Shown piece after piece: positions 31,377 to 41,714 of a stretch of 64,000 nt of DNA (its first letter is position 1; the number at the start of each line of letters is the position of its first letter). This DNA is from QHXQ01 sp036389395 (GTDB lineage: Bacteria; Acidobacteriota; Blastocatellia; Pyrinomonadales; Pyrinomonadaceae). A model generated the notes under the pieces. The model saw only the letters and a program-made list of their open reading frames with translations, was not told where the DNA came from and ran no database searches. Location of the stretch: contig DASVPY010000087.1 of assembly GCA_036389395.1 (NCBI GenBank), positions 9,427 to 73,426 on the forward strand, written 5' to 3'. Position numbers and translations under genes: made by a program.

Positions 31377-33983
31377 TCACTTGCTGCTGAGGACGGCGCG
31401 GCGGGTCTGAAGCTCGCGGAGTTTGTCGGCGACGCCGCGGTAGGACACGTCTATGCCGTAGACCTCCTGGTAGGTGTCCACCGCGCGGTCAAGGTCGCCC
31501 AACTCTTCGTAGGCGTTGGCCAGCTCGAAGCGGAGCGCCTGGTACTCGGCTTCGGTGTGCCCGTGCGCGCCGAGGCCTTTCTTGAACCAGATGACGGCGG
31601 CGCGCGGCAAGCCCTGTTGCATGAAGCAGTGACCGAGCAGGTTGCAGCACTGGAGGAAGCGGGGCGTGCCGTCGCCGGGCGTGGCGAGCGCGGCCGCCGC
31701 CTGAAACTCTTCGACGGCCATGTCGAGCAGCCCCATCTCCATGTAGGCCAGCCCCGTGTTGTAGTGCGTCTCGTAGTCTTCGGCCGAGGCCGGCTCTGAT
31801 TCTTCCTCGACGCTGCTGCGGAACTCGTCGAAGACGGCCGCGAGACCCGAATCGAGCGCCGCGCGCGTCTGCGCCTCAGCCCGCGCCGCCTGCGGCTGCG
31901 CGCCGTTTGCGTGAGGCGCACTCGCGCCGTTCGCGCTCGCGCCGTTCCCTTGCGCGCCGTTGGCGGGGGCAGTCGGTAGCTGGAACGCGAACGCGTCGTC
32001 AAAGTCTTCGGCGGGCGCGGGCGAGGAACTTGATGTGGGTGCGGCTGATGAACCGGACGCGGCCGATGAGGCGGCGGGCGCGGCGGGGAGTTGGGCGCGG
32101 CGCGCGTCTATGTCGGGGCTAGCGCCGTACTGGCGCTCCAACATGTCGAGCGTGTCGCGGGCGATGTCTGTGTAGCCCTGCGCGAGATAGAAGTCCACGC
32201 TCTCAAGCTCCTGCGCGAGCAGGGCGGCGACGCGCTCGGCACTCGCGGCGGGCGCTGGCGTGGCGGCGGCGAAGGCTTGCGCGTCGAGCGCGTCGGTGAC
32301 GTGAATCTCCTGCTCGTCGGGCGCGGCGCTCGCGGCGGGCACGTTGAACTCGACGGCGGCCGGCGCGGGCGCGTCGTCGGCGAGCGCGTCGTTCAGGTCG
32401 GCGAAGGACGCGCTCGGATCGGCCGGGCGCGCCTCTCCGGGCGGCGCGCCCGCGTTCCACTCGAACTCGGCCGGGGCGGCCGGCGTCGCCGCCTGCGCCG
32501 GCGCGACGAACGTTTCGGCCGCGACGCTGTTGGTCTCGAACAGATCGCCGAAAGAGGCCGCGGGGTCGGCCGCGGGCGCGGCCGGCGTGCCGCCCGGCTC
32601 GACGTAAGTCTCCGCGAACGAGCCGGCGAACGGCCCCTCGTGTGCTTGCGGCTCGACCGTCGCCAGCGGCGCGAACGGCTCCGCCGAGAACGGCTCGACG
32701 ACCGGCGCGGGCGCGGACTCGGCGGGCGCTGTACCGTACTCCGCGCGGAGCGCGCCCAAATCCGGCTGGGCGCGCGTGCCGCCCGCGCCCGCGTAGCCGC
32801 CCAGCCCCATGCCGAGTGCGTCGTTGAGCGCGCAGAGGCGTTCGGCGTAGCTCTGATCGAAGGGCACCAGGCGGACGAGGTGTTCGAGCGCGTTGCGTTC
32901 CTCCTCGAATAGCTCTTGGGCCTGCGCGGCCTCGGCGAGACGTTCGAGCGCGATGCGCATACGGTCGTCGTCGCGCTGCCAGGTGTAGATGCGCAGGAGC
33001 AGACGCAGCGCGTCTATGTTTTCGGGGTCGCGCGCGAGCGCGGTGTTGAGGAGTTCGAGCAGCGGCTTCTCCTGCCGCTTGGCGAGCGCCGGCTCGACGG
33101 TCTGCGTGAGCGCGCGGACGGCGTTCGCCGCGTCGCCTTGCTGCAAGTAGAGTTGCGCGACCTCGAAGAGCAGAGGGTAGTTGGCGCGGTCGGCGGCGAC
33201 GAGCCGTTCGGCGGCGCGGTCGGCGGCGGGCGCGTCCTCGGCGTCGAGGTAGACGCGCGCGAGCATCGCCTGCAACTCCGGGTCGTCGGGCGTCTGCTTG
33301 GCGGCCTCTTCGAGCACGGCCGCGGCCTCTTCGGTCGCGCCGAGCGCGAGGTTGGCGTCCACGAGTCCTTGCAGTATCTCGTGGCTGTAAGGGCGCAAGT
33401 CGTGCGCCAGGACGAAGGCGCGCAGCGCGCCCTTGTAGTCGCCGCGCGCGTGCAGCCGCGTGCCGGCCTCGGCGAACGCGCCTGCCGCCTCGTCGCGCAT
33501 ACTCTCGCGCATGAAGCCTTCGGCGAGGCGCAGGCGTATGTCTGCGTTCTGCGGGTCGAGATCGGCGGTGCGGCGCAGGGCTTCGAGCGCGTCGCGCGCC
33601 CGGCCCGCGCGCATACAGGCGTCGGCGATGAACAGGTACTGCGCGCGCGCCTCGACGATCAAGCCTTGCTGCTCGTAGAGCGTCGCGAGTTTCTGCGCGA
33701 CCGCCAACTCGTCGGGCCGCAGCCGCGCCACCTTCTTGTAGATGGCGATGGCCTTGAGCGCGAAGCCCTGCTCGCGGTAGTGGTCGGCGACGCGGATGAA
33801 GCACTCTACGGCCTCGGCCTGTTTGTCGAGCCGGATGTAGAGGTCGCCCAAGGTGTTGAGCGCCGTGTAGTCGCCCTCGTCGGCCTCGACGATGCGGCGG
33901 TACTCCTGCACCGCCGCGGCGATCTTACCTTGAGTCAGGTACTTCTCCGCCGCGCTGACCGCCTTTGCCTTATCGAATGCCAT
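31377..33983 (-). CDS. Large TPR protein with low-complexity central region
   Basis: 868 residues, no signal peptide. About 390 N-terminal residues are tandem TPR hairpins (e.g. YLTQGKIAAAVQEYRRIVEAD, LYIRLDKQAEAVECFIRVAD, ALEALRRTADLDPQNADIRL). A long Ala/Pro/Glu-rich linker at about 400-700, including NGASANGASAPHANGAQ, leads to a second TPR block at about 755-860 (HYNTGLAYMEMGLLDMAVEEFQAAAA ... ANAYEELGDLDRAVDTYQEVYGID). This two-block architecture with variable linker is typical of acidobacterial and myxobacterial scaffold proteins; binding partners are unknown. It is divergent from the glycan locus. Confidence 0.85.
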   Translation of the reverse strand: MAFDKAKAVSAAEKYLTQGKIAAAVQEYRRIVEADEGDYTALNTLGDLYIRLDKQAEAVECFIRVADHYREQGFALKAIAIYKKVARLRPDELAVAQKLATLYEQQGLIVEARAQYLFIADACMRAGRARDALEALRRTADLDPQNADIRLRLAEGFMRESMRDEAAGAFAEAGTRLHARGDYKGALRAFVLAHDLRPYSHEILQGLVDANLALGATEEAAAVLEEAAKQTPDDPELQAMLARVYLDAEDAPAADRAAERLVAADRANYPLLFEVAQLYLQQGDAANAVRALTQTVEPALAKRQEKPLLELLNTALARDPENIDALRLLLRIYTWQRDDDRMRIALERLAEAAQAQELFEEERNALEHLVRLVPFDQSYAERLCALNDALGMGLGGYAGAGGTRAQPDLGALRAEYGTAPAESAPAPVVEPFSAEPFAPLATVEPQAHEGPFAGSFAETYVEPGGTPAAPAADPAASFGDLFETNSVAAETFVAPAQAATPAAPAEFEWNAGAPPGEARPADPSASFADLNDALADDAPAPAAVEFNVPAASAAPDEQEIHVTDALDAQAFAAATPAPAASAERVAALLAQELESVDFYLAQGYTDIARDTLDMLERQYGASPDIDARRAQLPAAPAASSAASGSSAAPTSSSSPAPAEDFDDAFAFQLPTAPANGAQGNGASANGASAPHANGAQPQAARAEAQTRAALDSGLAAVFDEFRSSVEEESEPASAEDYETHYNTGLAYMEMGLLDMAVEEFQAAAALATPGDGTPRFLQCCNLLGHCFMQQGLPRAAVIWFKKGLGAHGHTEAEYQALRFELANAYEELGDLDRAVDTYQEVYGIDVSYRGVADKLRELQTRRAVLSSK

Positions 33984-34543
33984 TGGAGAATTAAGCTGCT
34001 ACGTCACACGGAGATCGGGCGTGGGGTGGCACGACGAGGGAAACGGCTTGTAATAATTTGACTGTGCCCGGAAGATGCCTGCCCTCTTGCCCCTCGTCAT
34101 AAGCCCGAGGGTGACGGGCAAATTTCACGTTAACACGCCGCCTCAATCGCAGTCAACAAAGAGTTTTGCCCGTGTTTGGCACGCCGCTTTATGCGTGAAA
34201 ATCGCAATCTTTGGGCGGGCACGCCGAATGGTCGGATAGTTAGACGCGGGCGAGACGGGGCGGGAGACGCGGAGCAGGGGCAGACGACCCGGCGGACGCG
34301 GCCCCTTTGTCGCCGCCGCCGAAGCCGTGCATACTTGGCCGGCGCGTGCCGCCGCCGGCAACACGCTTTAGCCGACCGCCCGCGCAGTTAGCGATTTAAT
34401 TTCAGTTAATCTCCGTGCCCCTCTGTGTCCTCTGTGTCTCTGTGGTGCATGATGCCGCAGCAAAATTCACCACAGAGACACAGAGGGCATAGAGGGGCAC
34501 GGAGAAATAAGTCACATTAAGATAAGGCTTACAGAGAGCCGCT
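33984..34543. other. 560-bp divergent intergenic region, no gene seen
   Basis: Contains the promoter regions of the TPR protein (leftward) and the O-antigen ligase-like gene (rightward), and a type A repeat at 34411-34504. I see no convincing -35/-10 pair. Short reading frames here have no protein-like composition. Confidence 0.6.
34411..34504. repeat. Type A' palindrome, 37-bp arms with two mismatches
   Basis: Left arm CTCCGTGCCCCTCTGTGTCC.. (34411-34447) and right arm ending ..GAGGGGCACGGAG (34468-34504); loop 20 nt. The word order is inverted relative to most type A copies and matches the copy at 52189-52286. Confidence 0.85.
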
Positions 34544-36082
34544 TTGACCGACCCAAAGACACTCGACGCCGTTGAGCGATATTCCAGAGAAGACGGGCTG
34601 ATGCGGTTCGCGCGCCGCGTCGGGCTGGCGGGGCTGACCTTGTACGCGGTCTTCGCCCCGCACTCGATTGCGGGCGCGTGGATCGGGCTGGCGCTCGCCT
34701 TCACGGGCTGGCTCTATTGGTCTTTTAGCACGCTGCGGCTGCACGTCCGGCGCACGCCGCTCGACCTGCCCTTCTGGCTCCTCTTCGCTTGGAGCGTGCT
34801 CTCCGCGCTCCTCTCGGCCGAGCCGCGCATCAGCCTGTTGAAGCTCGCCTCGGTCGGCACGTTCCTCGTCTACTACTGCGCGCAAGCCCTGCTCACGCAC
34901 CGCACAGCCGTCTGGCTGGCGGGCCTCTTGATCCTGTCGGGCTGCGCGGGCGCGGCGCGGAGCGTCTTCGAGACCGCGCGCGGGCGCGGCGTCGTCGTGG
35001 CACAACTGACGGCGGACAGCCCTCTGCGCGCCGTGGGCCTGCGACCGGGCGACGCCGTCTGGCGCGTCAACGGCCGGGCGGTCAACTCGCCGACCGAACT
35101 CGCCGCCGCGCTCCGGGCCGCACCCGCCGACCGTCCGCTGCGCCTGAGCGTCATCACGCAGGGCGAGCACGTCGAATGGCCTGCCCCCGCGCTCGCCCCT
35201 GCGCAGAGAGACGCCGAGCCGCCCGCGGGTCTTTACGGCGGCGCGCGCACGCGCCGCTTTCGCGCCTCCGGCTGGACGCGCCACTACGAGACCTTCGCAG
35301 AGGTTTTACAGATCATCGCCCAACTCGCCCTCGGTCTCGCCCTCGCCCACTGGCAACGCCGCGCGCACGCGCAACGACAAGCACAACGCCAGGCGCGCAC
35401 GCGTCTGCTCGTCGGACTCTACGCCGCGGCCTTCGTGCTGCTCGCGGCGGGGCTGGCGCTGACGGCGATGCGGACGGTGCTCGTGGCGTTCGTCGTCGGC
35501 GCGACGGTGGTCTTGTGGCGCGGGGCGGCGTCGGGGCGTGCGCGCGCGCTGGCTTTGTGTGCCGTCGCGCTCGTGTGCGCGCTGGGCGCGCTGGCGGTCT
35601 GGCGCACGCGCGCGGCCGGGGCCTTGCGCCTGCAAGACCCGAGCGCGCAGTTGCGCCTCGCCGTCGCGCGCCACGCCGCCGCGCGCGTGCCCCTGCACCC
35701 GGTCTTCGGGCACGGCATGGACGCCGTCCACCGTCACTGGCAAGAGTGGGGCTTCCCCGGCACGGACATGCTGCACGCGCACTCCACGCCCGTCCAACTC
35801 GCCTTCGACCGCGGTCTGCCCGCAGTCTTCCTCTGGCTCTGGCTGATGCTCGCCTTCTGGCGCACAACGACGCGCGCCGAACGCGCCGGACGCCCCGACG
35901 CGGACGCCGCCGCGCACGGTCTCCTGCTCGGCGCGAGCGGCGCACTCGCAGGTCTCTTTGCCAGCGCGCTCGTCAACTACAACTTCGGCGACGCCGAGGT
36001 CACACTCCTCCTCTGGTGGCTGATGGGCGCGGTCGTGCGCGTCAACGCGGAACGCGAAACGACGCACGCGGAACAACGTTGA
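34544..36082 (+). CDS. O-antigen ligase/polymerase-like membrane protein with inserted PDZ-like domain
   Basis: 512 residues, TTG start. About ten hydrophobic helices; the C-terminal half has the Wzy_C-type hallmark GHGMDAVHRHWQEWG ... HAHSTPVQLAFDRGLPAVFLWLWLMLAFW. Such proteins join or polymerise lipid-linked glycans on the periplasmic face. Unusually, residues about 153-208 read as a PDZ fold (LTADSPLRAVGLRPGDAVWRVNGRAV ... LRLSVITQGE), placed in the large loop between membrane helices. The gene starts a glycan locus; a Wzm-type permease lies convergently just downstream. Ligase versus polymerase cannot be decided from sequence. Confidence 0.85.
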   Translation: MTDPKTLDAVERYSREDGLMRFARRVGLAGLTLYAVFAPHSIAGAWIGLALAFTGWLYWSFSTLRLHVRRTPLDLPFWLLFAWSVLSALLSAEPRISLLKLASVGTFLVYYCAQALLTHRTAVWLAGLLILSGCAGAARSVFETARGRGVVVAQLTADSPLRAVGLRPGDAVWRVNGRAVNSPTELAAALRAAPADRPLRLSVITQGEHVEWPAPALAPAQRDAEPPAGLYGGARTRRFRASGWTRHYETFAEVLQIIAQLALGLALAHWQRRAHAQRQAQRQARTRLLVGLYAAAFVLLAAGLALTAMRTVLVAFVVGATVVLWRGAASGRARALALCAVALVCALGALAVWRTRAAGALRLQDPSAQLRLAVARHAAARVPLHPVFGHGMDAVHRHWQEWGFPGTDMLHAHSTPVQLAFDRGLPAVFLWLWLMLAFWRTTTRAERAGRPDADAAAHGLLLGASGALAGLFASALVNYNFGDAEVTLLLWWLMGAVVRVNAERETTHAEQR

Positions 36083-36134
36083 AAGTGGAAACGCTGAACG
36101 GGCGATGAGGGGCGGTGCTCGGACAGTGGATGCT

Positions 36135-36959
36135 TCAGAGCACGTCGGCGAAGTTGCGGCGCGTCTTGGCGAACCACCAGTAGCCGAGGAGGAAGAGGGC
36201 GAGCGCGCAGAGCGTGAAGTAGCCGAGGCCGCGCCAGTCCGGCGGCGCGCCTTCGAGCAGCACGCGGCGGTAGCTGCGCACGAGCGGCGTGAACGGGTTC
36301 GCCTCGATGAAGACGCGGTAGCGCGGCGGCACGGCCGCCTCCGGGTAGATGATCGGCGTGAGGAACAGCCACGCCGTCAGCACCAGCCCTAGCGCCTGCC
36401 CCGTGTCGCGCAGGAAGACGCCCAGCGACGCGACGAGCCACGCCGCCCCCAGCGTCGCCAACGCCTGCGGCACGACCAACACGGGCCACCACAGCACGCT
36501 CGCGTGCAGTTCGCGTTCGATCAAAAGCGCCGCCACGAGCAGCACGAGCGTCCCGCACGCCTGCGTGACGAGCGCCGCCAGAACCTGCGCCACGGGCAGC
36601 GTCTCAAGCGGGAAGACGACGCGCTTGACGAGGTTCGTGTGCGCGACGACGACGCCCGCGGACGTTTGCACCGACTCCTGAAACGCCGTCCACGGCAGCA
36701 GCCCGCAGAACAGGTAGAGCGCGTAATCCCACGCCGTGCCGCGCCCGCCGAAGCGCGCGCCGAACACGCCCGCGAAGATGAACGTGTAGATCGCAATGAG
36801 CACCGCCGGGTGTACGAGCGCCCACACCAGCCCCAGGGCCGAGCCGCGGTAGCGCGTCGCCAGCTCGCGCCGCGCCAGCGACTCGATCAACTCGAACCGG
36901 CCCGGCAACTCCAACAGCGGCCGCCACACCGCCCGCCGCGCTGTCTGCGCCGAAAGCAT
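36135..36959 (-). CDS. ABC-2 type polysaccharide exporter permease (Wzm-like)
   Basis: 274 residues with six predicted helices. LARRELATRYRGSALGLVWALVHP near 28-51 is the typical N-terminal amphipathic and first-helix signature of Wzm/TagG permeases; FVFPLETLPVA-like VKRVVFPLETLPVAQVLAAL and NPFTPLVRSYRRVLLEG near the C-terminus are also typical. It would pair with a Wzt ATPase to export a lipid-linked glycan. The likely ATPase is at 39181-40542, but on the opposite strand and separated by a peptidase gene, instead of the common adjacent wzm-wzt order. Confidence 0.92.
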   Translation of the reverse strand: MLSAQTARRAVWRPLLELPGRFELIESLARRELATRYRGSALGLVWALVHPAVLIAIYTFIFAGVFGARFGGRGTAWDYALYLFCGLLPWTAFQESVQTSAGVVVAHTNLVKRVVFPLETLPVAQVLAALVTQACGTLVLLVAALLIERELHASVLWWPVLVVPQALATLGAAWLVASLGVFLRDTGQALGLVLTAWLFLTPIIYPEAAVPPRYRVFIEANPFTPLVRSYRRVLLEGAPPDWRGLGYFTLCALALFLLGYWWFAKTRRNFADVL

Positions 36960-37045
36960 GTCGGGGCATGGTAGCAGAAGAGGAGACGGGAGTCAGGAGC
37001 CGGAAGACAGAAGAAGGAAAGACCCGAAGCTGCGTGTTCATACTC

Positions 37046-37074
37046 TGTCGCGAGAACCGGCACTTGGTTATAAT
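37046..37074 (+). promoter_or_regulatory. Possible promoter of the DUF885 peptidase
   Basis: Perfect -10 TATAAT at 37069-37074, about 51 nt before the ATG at 37125; the -35 (TGTCGC, 17-nt spacer) is poor. Confidence 0.4.
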
Positions 37075-37124
37075 CCTCGCCTTCACGTTGTGCCAGTAAG
37101 TTGGTCAGGTCAGTCTGTGAAGCT

Positions 37125-39134
<2,010 letters not shown>

Positions 39135-39180
39135 CCACTGCCTTCTGGCTTCTGACTCCTGTCTCCTATAAACTTCCCCC

Positions 39181-40542
39181 ATGGAGATCGCACTGCGCGT
39201 CGAGGGCGTGGCGAAGCAGTACCGCATCTACGAGCGGCCCGCCGACCGTCTGAAGGAGACGCTGACGCGCGGGCGGCTCAAGCGGCATCGCGAGTTCTGG
39301 GCGCTCAAGGGCATCAGCTTCGAGCTTGCGCGCGGCACGACCGCAGGGATCGTCGGCCCGAACGGGTCGGGCAAGTCCACGCTCTTGCAGATCGTCGCCG
39401 GCACGCTCGACCCGACGCACGGGCGCGTCTGGCTCGCGGGCCGCGTCGCCGCGCTGCTCGAACTCGGCGCGGGCTTCAACCCCGAGTTCACCGGCGTCGA
39501 GAACGTCTACCTGAACGCGGCGCTGCACGGCTTCTCTAAAGCGGAGACGGCGCGCCGGCTGCCCGACATCGAACGCTTCGCCGAGATCGGCGACTTCATC
39601 CGCCAGCCGGTCAAGACCTACTCGTCAGGGATGTACGTCCGCCTCGCCTTCGCCATCGCCGTCAACGCCGACCCCGACATCCTCGTCGTGGACGAGGCGC
39701 TCTCGGTCGGCGACACGATCTTCCAGCACCGCTGCGTGCGCCGCATCAAGGAGATGCAGGCGCGCGGCGTAACCATCCTCTTCGTCTCGCACGAGCCGAC
39801 GCTCGTGCGCGCGCTCTGCCAGCGCGCCATCCTGCTCTACCAAGGCGAGGCGCTCGCCGACGGCACGCCCACGGACGTGCTCAACCGCTACCAGCGCCTC
39901 ATCATGGCCCGCGAGGCGGCCTACGCGGACGGCGCGCACGCGACGACGAACGCGGGCGACGATCAAGCAACGACGGAGGTACAACAGCCCGCGCCCGAAG
40001 GATCGGCCGAGACGCAAGCCGAGACGCAGAGCACATCCGAAGCCGCGACGTGCGCGCCGTTGCAGTATCAATACCGGCACGGCGACGGCCGGGCCGAGGT
40101 CGTCGCCGCGGAGTTGCTCAACGCGGACGGCGAGCCGTCGGCGTTGGTCGAGTCGGGCCAGCCCGTGCGCCTGCGCATGCGCTTCCGGTTTCACGCGGAC
40201 GTGGAGCGCCCGGTCTGCGGCTTCATGATCAGGAGCCGGCACGGCCTCAACGTCTACGGCACGAACACGGAGCAGCGCGAGCGGCCGCTGCCGGCGGCGC
40301 GGCGCGGCGACGTGTTCGAGGCCACCTTCGCCTTCGACTGCTGGCTCGGCCAGGAGCACTACTTCGTCTCGGTCGCCGTCCACTCGCCCGACGGCGCGGC
40401 CTACGACTGGCTCGACGCCGTGCTCTTCTTCCGCGTCGCCTGCCCCGTCGAGATGGAGGGCATCGCCAACCTCGACGCGCGCGTCACCGCCCGCCGCGTC
40501 ACGGCGGCCGAGCAACATGAAGCACACGCCCTCAAGGCTTAG
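39181..40542 (+). CDS. Wzt-like ABC transporter ATPase with C-terminal glycan-binding domain
   Basis: 453 residues. Walker A GPNGSGKST at 59-67, Q-loop region GAGFNPEFTGVENVYLN, signature TYSSGMYVRLAFAIA, Walker B DILVVDEALSVGD and the H-loop FVSHEP are intact. After an Ala/Thr/Glu-rich linker (about 255-295), residues about 297-440 form a beta-sandwich of the Wzt_C type (VVAAELLNADGEPSALVESGQPVRLRMRFRF ... CGFMIRSRHGLNVYGTNT), which in known Wzt proteins binds the non-reducing end of the finished chain. The ATG begins right at MEIALRVEGV. It should drive export through the Wzm-like permease at 36135-36959. Confidence 0.94.
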   Translation: MEIALRVEGVAKQYRIYERPADRLKETLTRGRLKRHREFWALKGISFELARGTTAGIVGPNGSGKSTLLQIVAGTLDPTHGRVWLAGRVAALLELGAGFNPEFTGVENVYLNAALHGFSKAETARRLPDIERFAEIGDFIRQPVKTYSSGMYVRLAFAIAVNADPDILVVDEALSVGDTIFQHRCVRRIKEMQARGVTILFVSHEPTLVRALCQRAILLYQGEALADGTPTDVLNRYQRLIMAREAAYADGAHATTNAGDDQATTEVQQPAPEGSAETQAETQSTSEAATCAPLQYQYRHGDGRAEVVAAELLNADGEPSALVESGQPVRLRMRFRFHADVERPVCGFMIRSRHGLNVYGTNTEQRERPLPAARRGDVFEATFAFDCWLGQEHYFVSVAVHSPDGAAYDWLDAVLFFRVACPVEMEGIANLDARVTARRVTAAEQHEAHALKA

Positions 40543-40568
40543 CGCGCGGCTCGAAGCCCCGCACCGCA

Positions 40569-40650
40569 GTTCCGTCAGGAGCGGTATGTTTGTAGCTCAC
40601 GGCATGACCTAAAGTCCGCAAGCTCCGTCAGGAGCGAAATGTTGGTAACG
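40569..40650. repeat. Pair of direct repeats, CCGTCAGGAGCG motif
   Basis: TTCCGTCAGGAGCGGTATGT (from 40569) and CTCCGTCAGGAGCGAAATGT (from 40624) are two direct copies with 55-bp spacing, each followed by TTGTAGC or TGGTAAC. The second lies immediately before the next gene's GTG start. The motif resembles a dispersed repeat seen in some Planctomycetota and Acidobacteriota genomes (from memory). Confidence 0.6.
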
Positions 40651-41714
40651 TGCAACAGACGACAGACGACAGAGTGACGCCGCCGGCCGCCGATGCAGCG
40701 GCGCAGCCTGACGCGGCCGCGCCGCCGGCCGTCGCGCCGTCGCAGACTGCTGCGTCCACGTCGCCGCTCGTCTTGCAAGACGTGGAGGAGCCGCGCGCCG
40801 ACGGTCGCTACCGGCTCGAAGAACTGCTCGCCTATCACGACCGCGCCTTCGTCTCCTATGCCTACGCCGCGCTCGGCGACCGCCCGCCGACCGAAGCCGA
40901 ATACGCCGCGACGCTCGCAGACCTGCGCTCGGGCCGGCGCGGCAAGGTCGAGATCATAGAGGCTCTGTGCGCGGCGGGCGCGCGCGCGCGCGTCGCGGGG
41001 TTGCCGTCGCCGCTGGCGCGCCGCCTGGCGCGTCTGCCCGTCGTCGGGCGCGTCGTGCGGCTCGTGCGCGCGCTCCTGCGCGTGCCACTGCTCGTCGAGC
41101 ACCAGCAGCGGTTCGAGGCTTACGCGCTCGCGCAGCAGCAGCGCATCGCCGACCACCTGAACCAGACCTGCGCCGCGCTCAACCGCGCCTGCGCGGAGAT
41201 TAGTCAAGCCCACGCCGACACCGTGCAAGTCCGCGCCGAGATCAACCAGGCGCTCGTTGACTTAGGCGAAGCACTCGCCATGCGCGCCGAGGAACTGGTC
41301 ACGCTCGCCGCGGCGGTCGAGGCCGTGCAGGACGAGTTGCGGCACGGGCTGACCGGCGTGCAGCACGAACAGACCGGACTGTGGGACGAGTTGAGCGGCG
41401 CGCAGGACAGGCTGGCCGGCGTGCAACATAATCTGACGGCTGTGCAGGACAGGCTGACGGGCGTGCAGGACGAGTTGACCGACGTGCGGCGCGAGTTGAG
41501 CGGGCACGAAGGCTTTCTCGTGCAGGAGCAGCAGGTGCTCGTCGAGACGCAGAAGGTCGTGCTCGACGATCTGCAAGAGCAGTTGCGCGCAGCGGACGCG
41601 CGCCACGACGAGGCGCACGCCGCGCTCGCGGCCGAAGTGGCGGCCCTGCGCGCCCTCGTCGCACAACTGCGCGGCGCTGCGCCGGACGAGGCGGCCGAAG
41701 GCGAGCAGGCATGA
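40650..41714 (+). CDS. DUF4214-domain protein with heptad-repeat coiled coil
   Basis: 354 residues, GTG start. After a Pro/Ala-rich N-terminus, residues about 52-115 match DUF4214 (YRLEELLAYHDRAFVSYAYA ... PPTEAEYAATLADLRSGRRG). A short basic helical region leads to a coiled coil from about 145 to 345. Residues 234-282 are seven exact-length heptads such as LTGVQHE, LSGAQDR, LAGVQHN, LTAVQDR, LTGVQDE and LTDVRRE. No membrane segment is seen. It directly follows the Wzt-like gene and overlaps the double glycosyltransferase by four bases (ATGA), so it is in the glycan operon. A scaffold or chain-length ruler role is inferred only. Confidence 0.82.
   Translation: MQQTTDDRVTPPAADAAAQPDAAAPPAVAPSQTAASTSPLVLQDVEEPRADGRYRLEELLAYHDRAFVSYAYAALGDRPPTEAEYAATLADLRSGRRGKVEIIEALCAAGARARVAGLPSPLARRLARLPVVGRVVRLVRALLRVPLLVEHQQRFEAYALAQQQRIADHLNQTCAALNRACAEISQAHADTVQVRAEINQALVDLGEALAMRAEELVTLAAAVEAVQDELRHGLTGVQHEQTGLWDELSGAQDRLAGVQHNLTAVQDRLTGVQDELTDVRRELSGHEGFLVQEQQVLVETQKVVLDDLQEQLRAADARHDEAHAALAAEVAALRALVAQLRGAAPDEAAEGEQA
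41349..41495 (+). repeat. Seven tandem 21-bp degenerate repeats encoding heptads
   Basis: Units such as CTGACCGGCGTGCAGCACGA, CTGACGGCTGTGCAGGACAG and CTGACGGGCGTGCAGGACGA repeat every 21 bp within the coiled-coil gene, with no indels between units. Confidence 0.85.

Noticed and set aside
34171..34195. Sigma54-like TTTGGCACGCCGCTTTATGC
   Set aside because: The -24 block fits but the -12 block lacks the GC dinucleotide at the right position, and no enhancer-binding regulator is nearby.
41349..41495. Tandem 21-bp units as a CRISPR-like array
   Set aside because: The units are degenerate, have no spacers and are in frame within a coiled-coil coding sequence.
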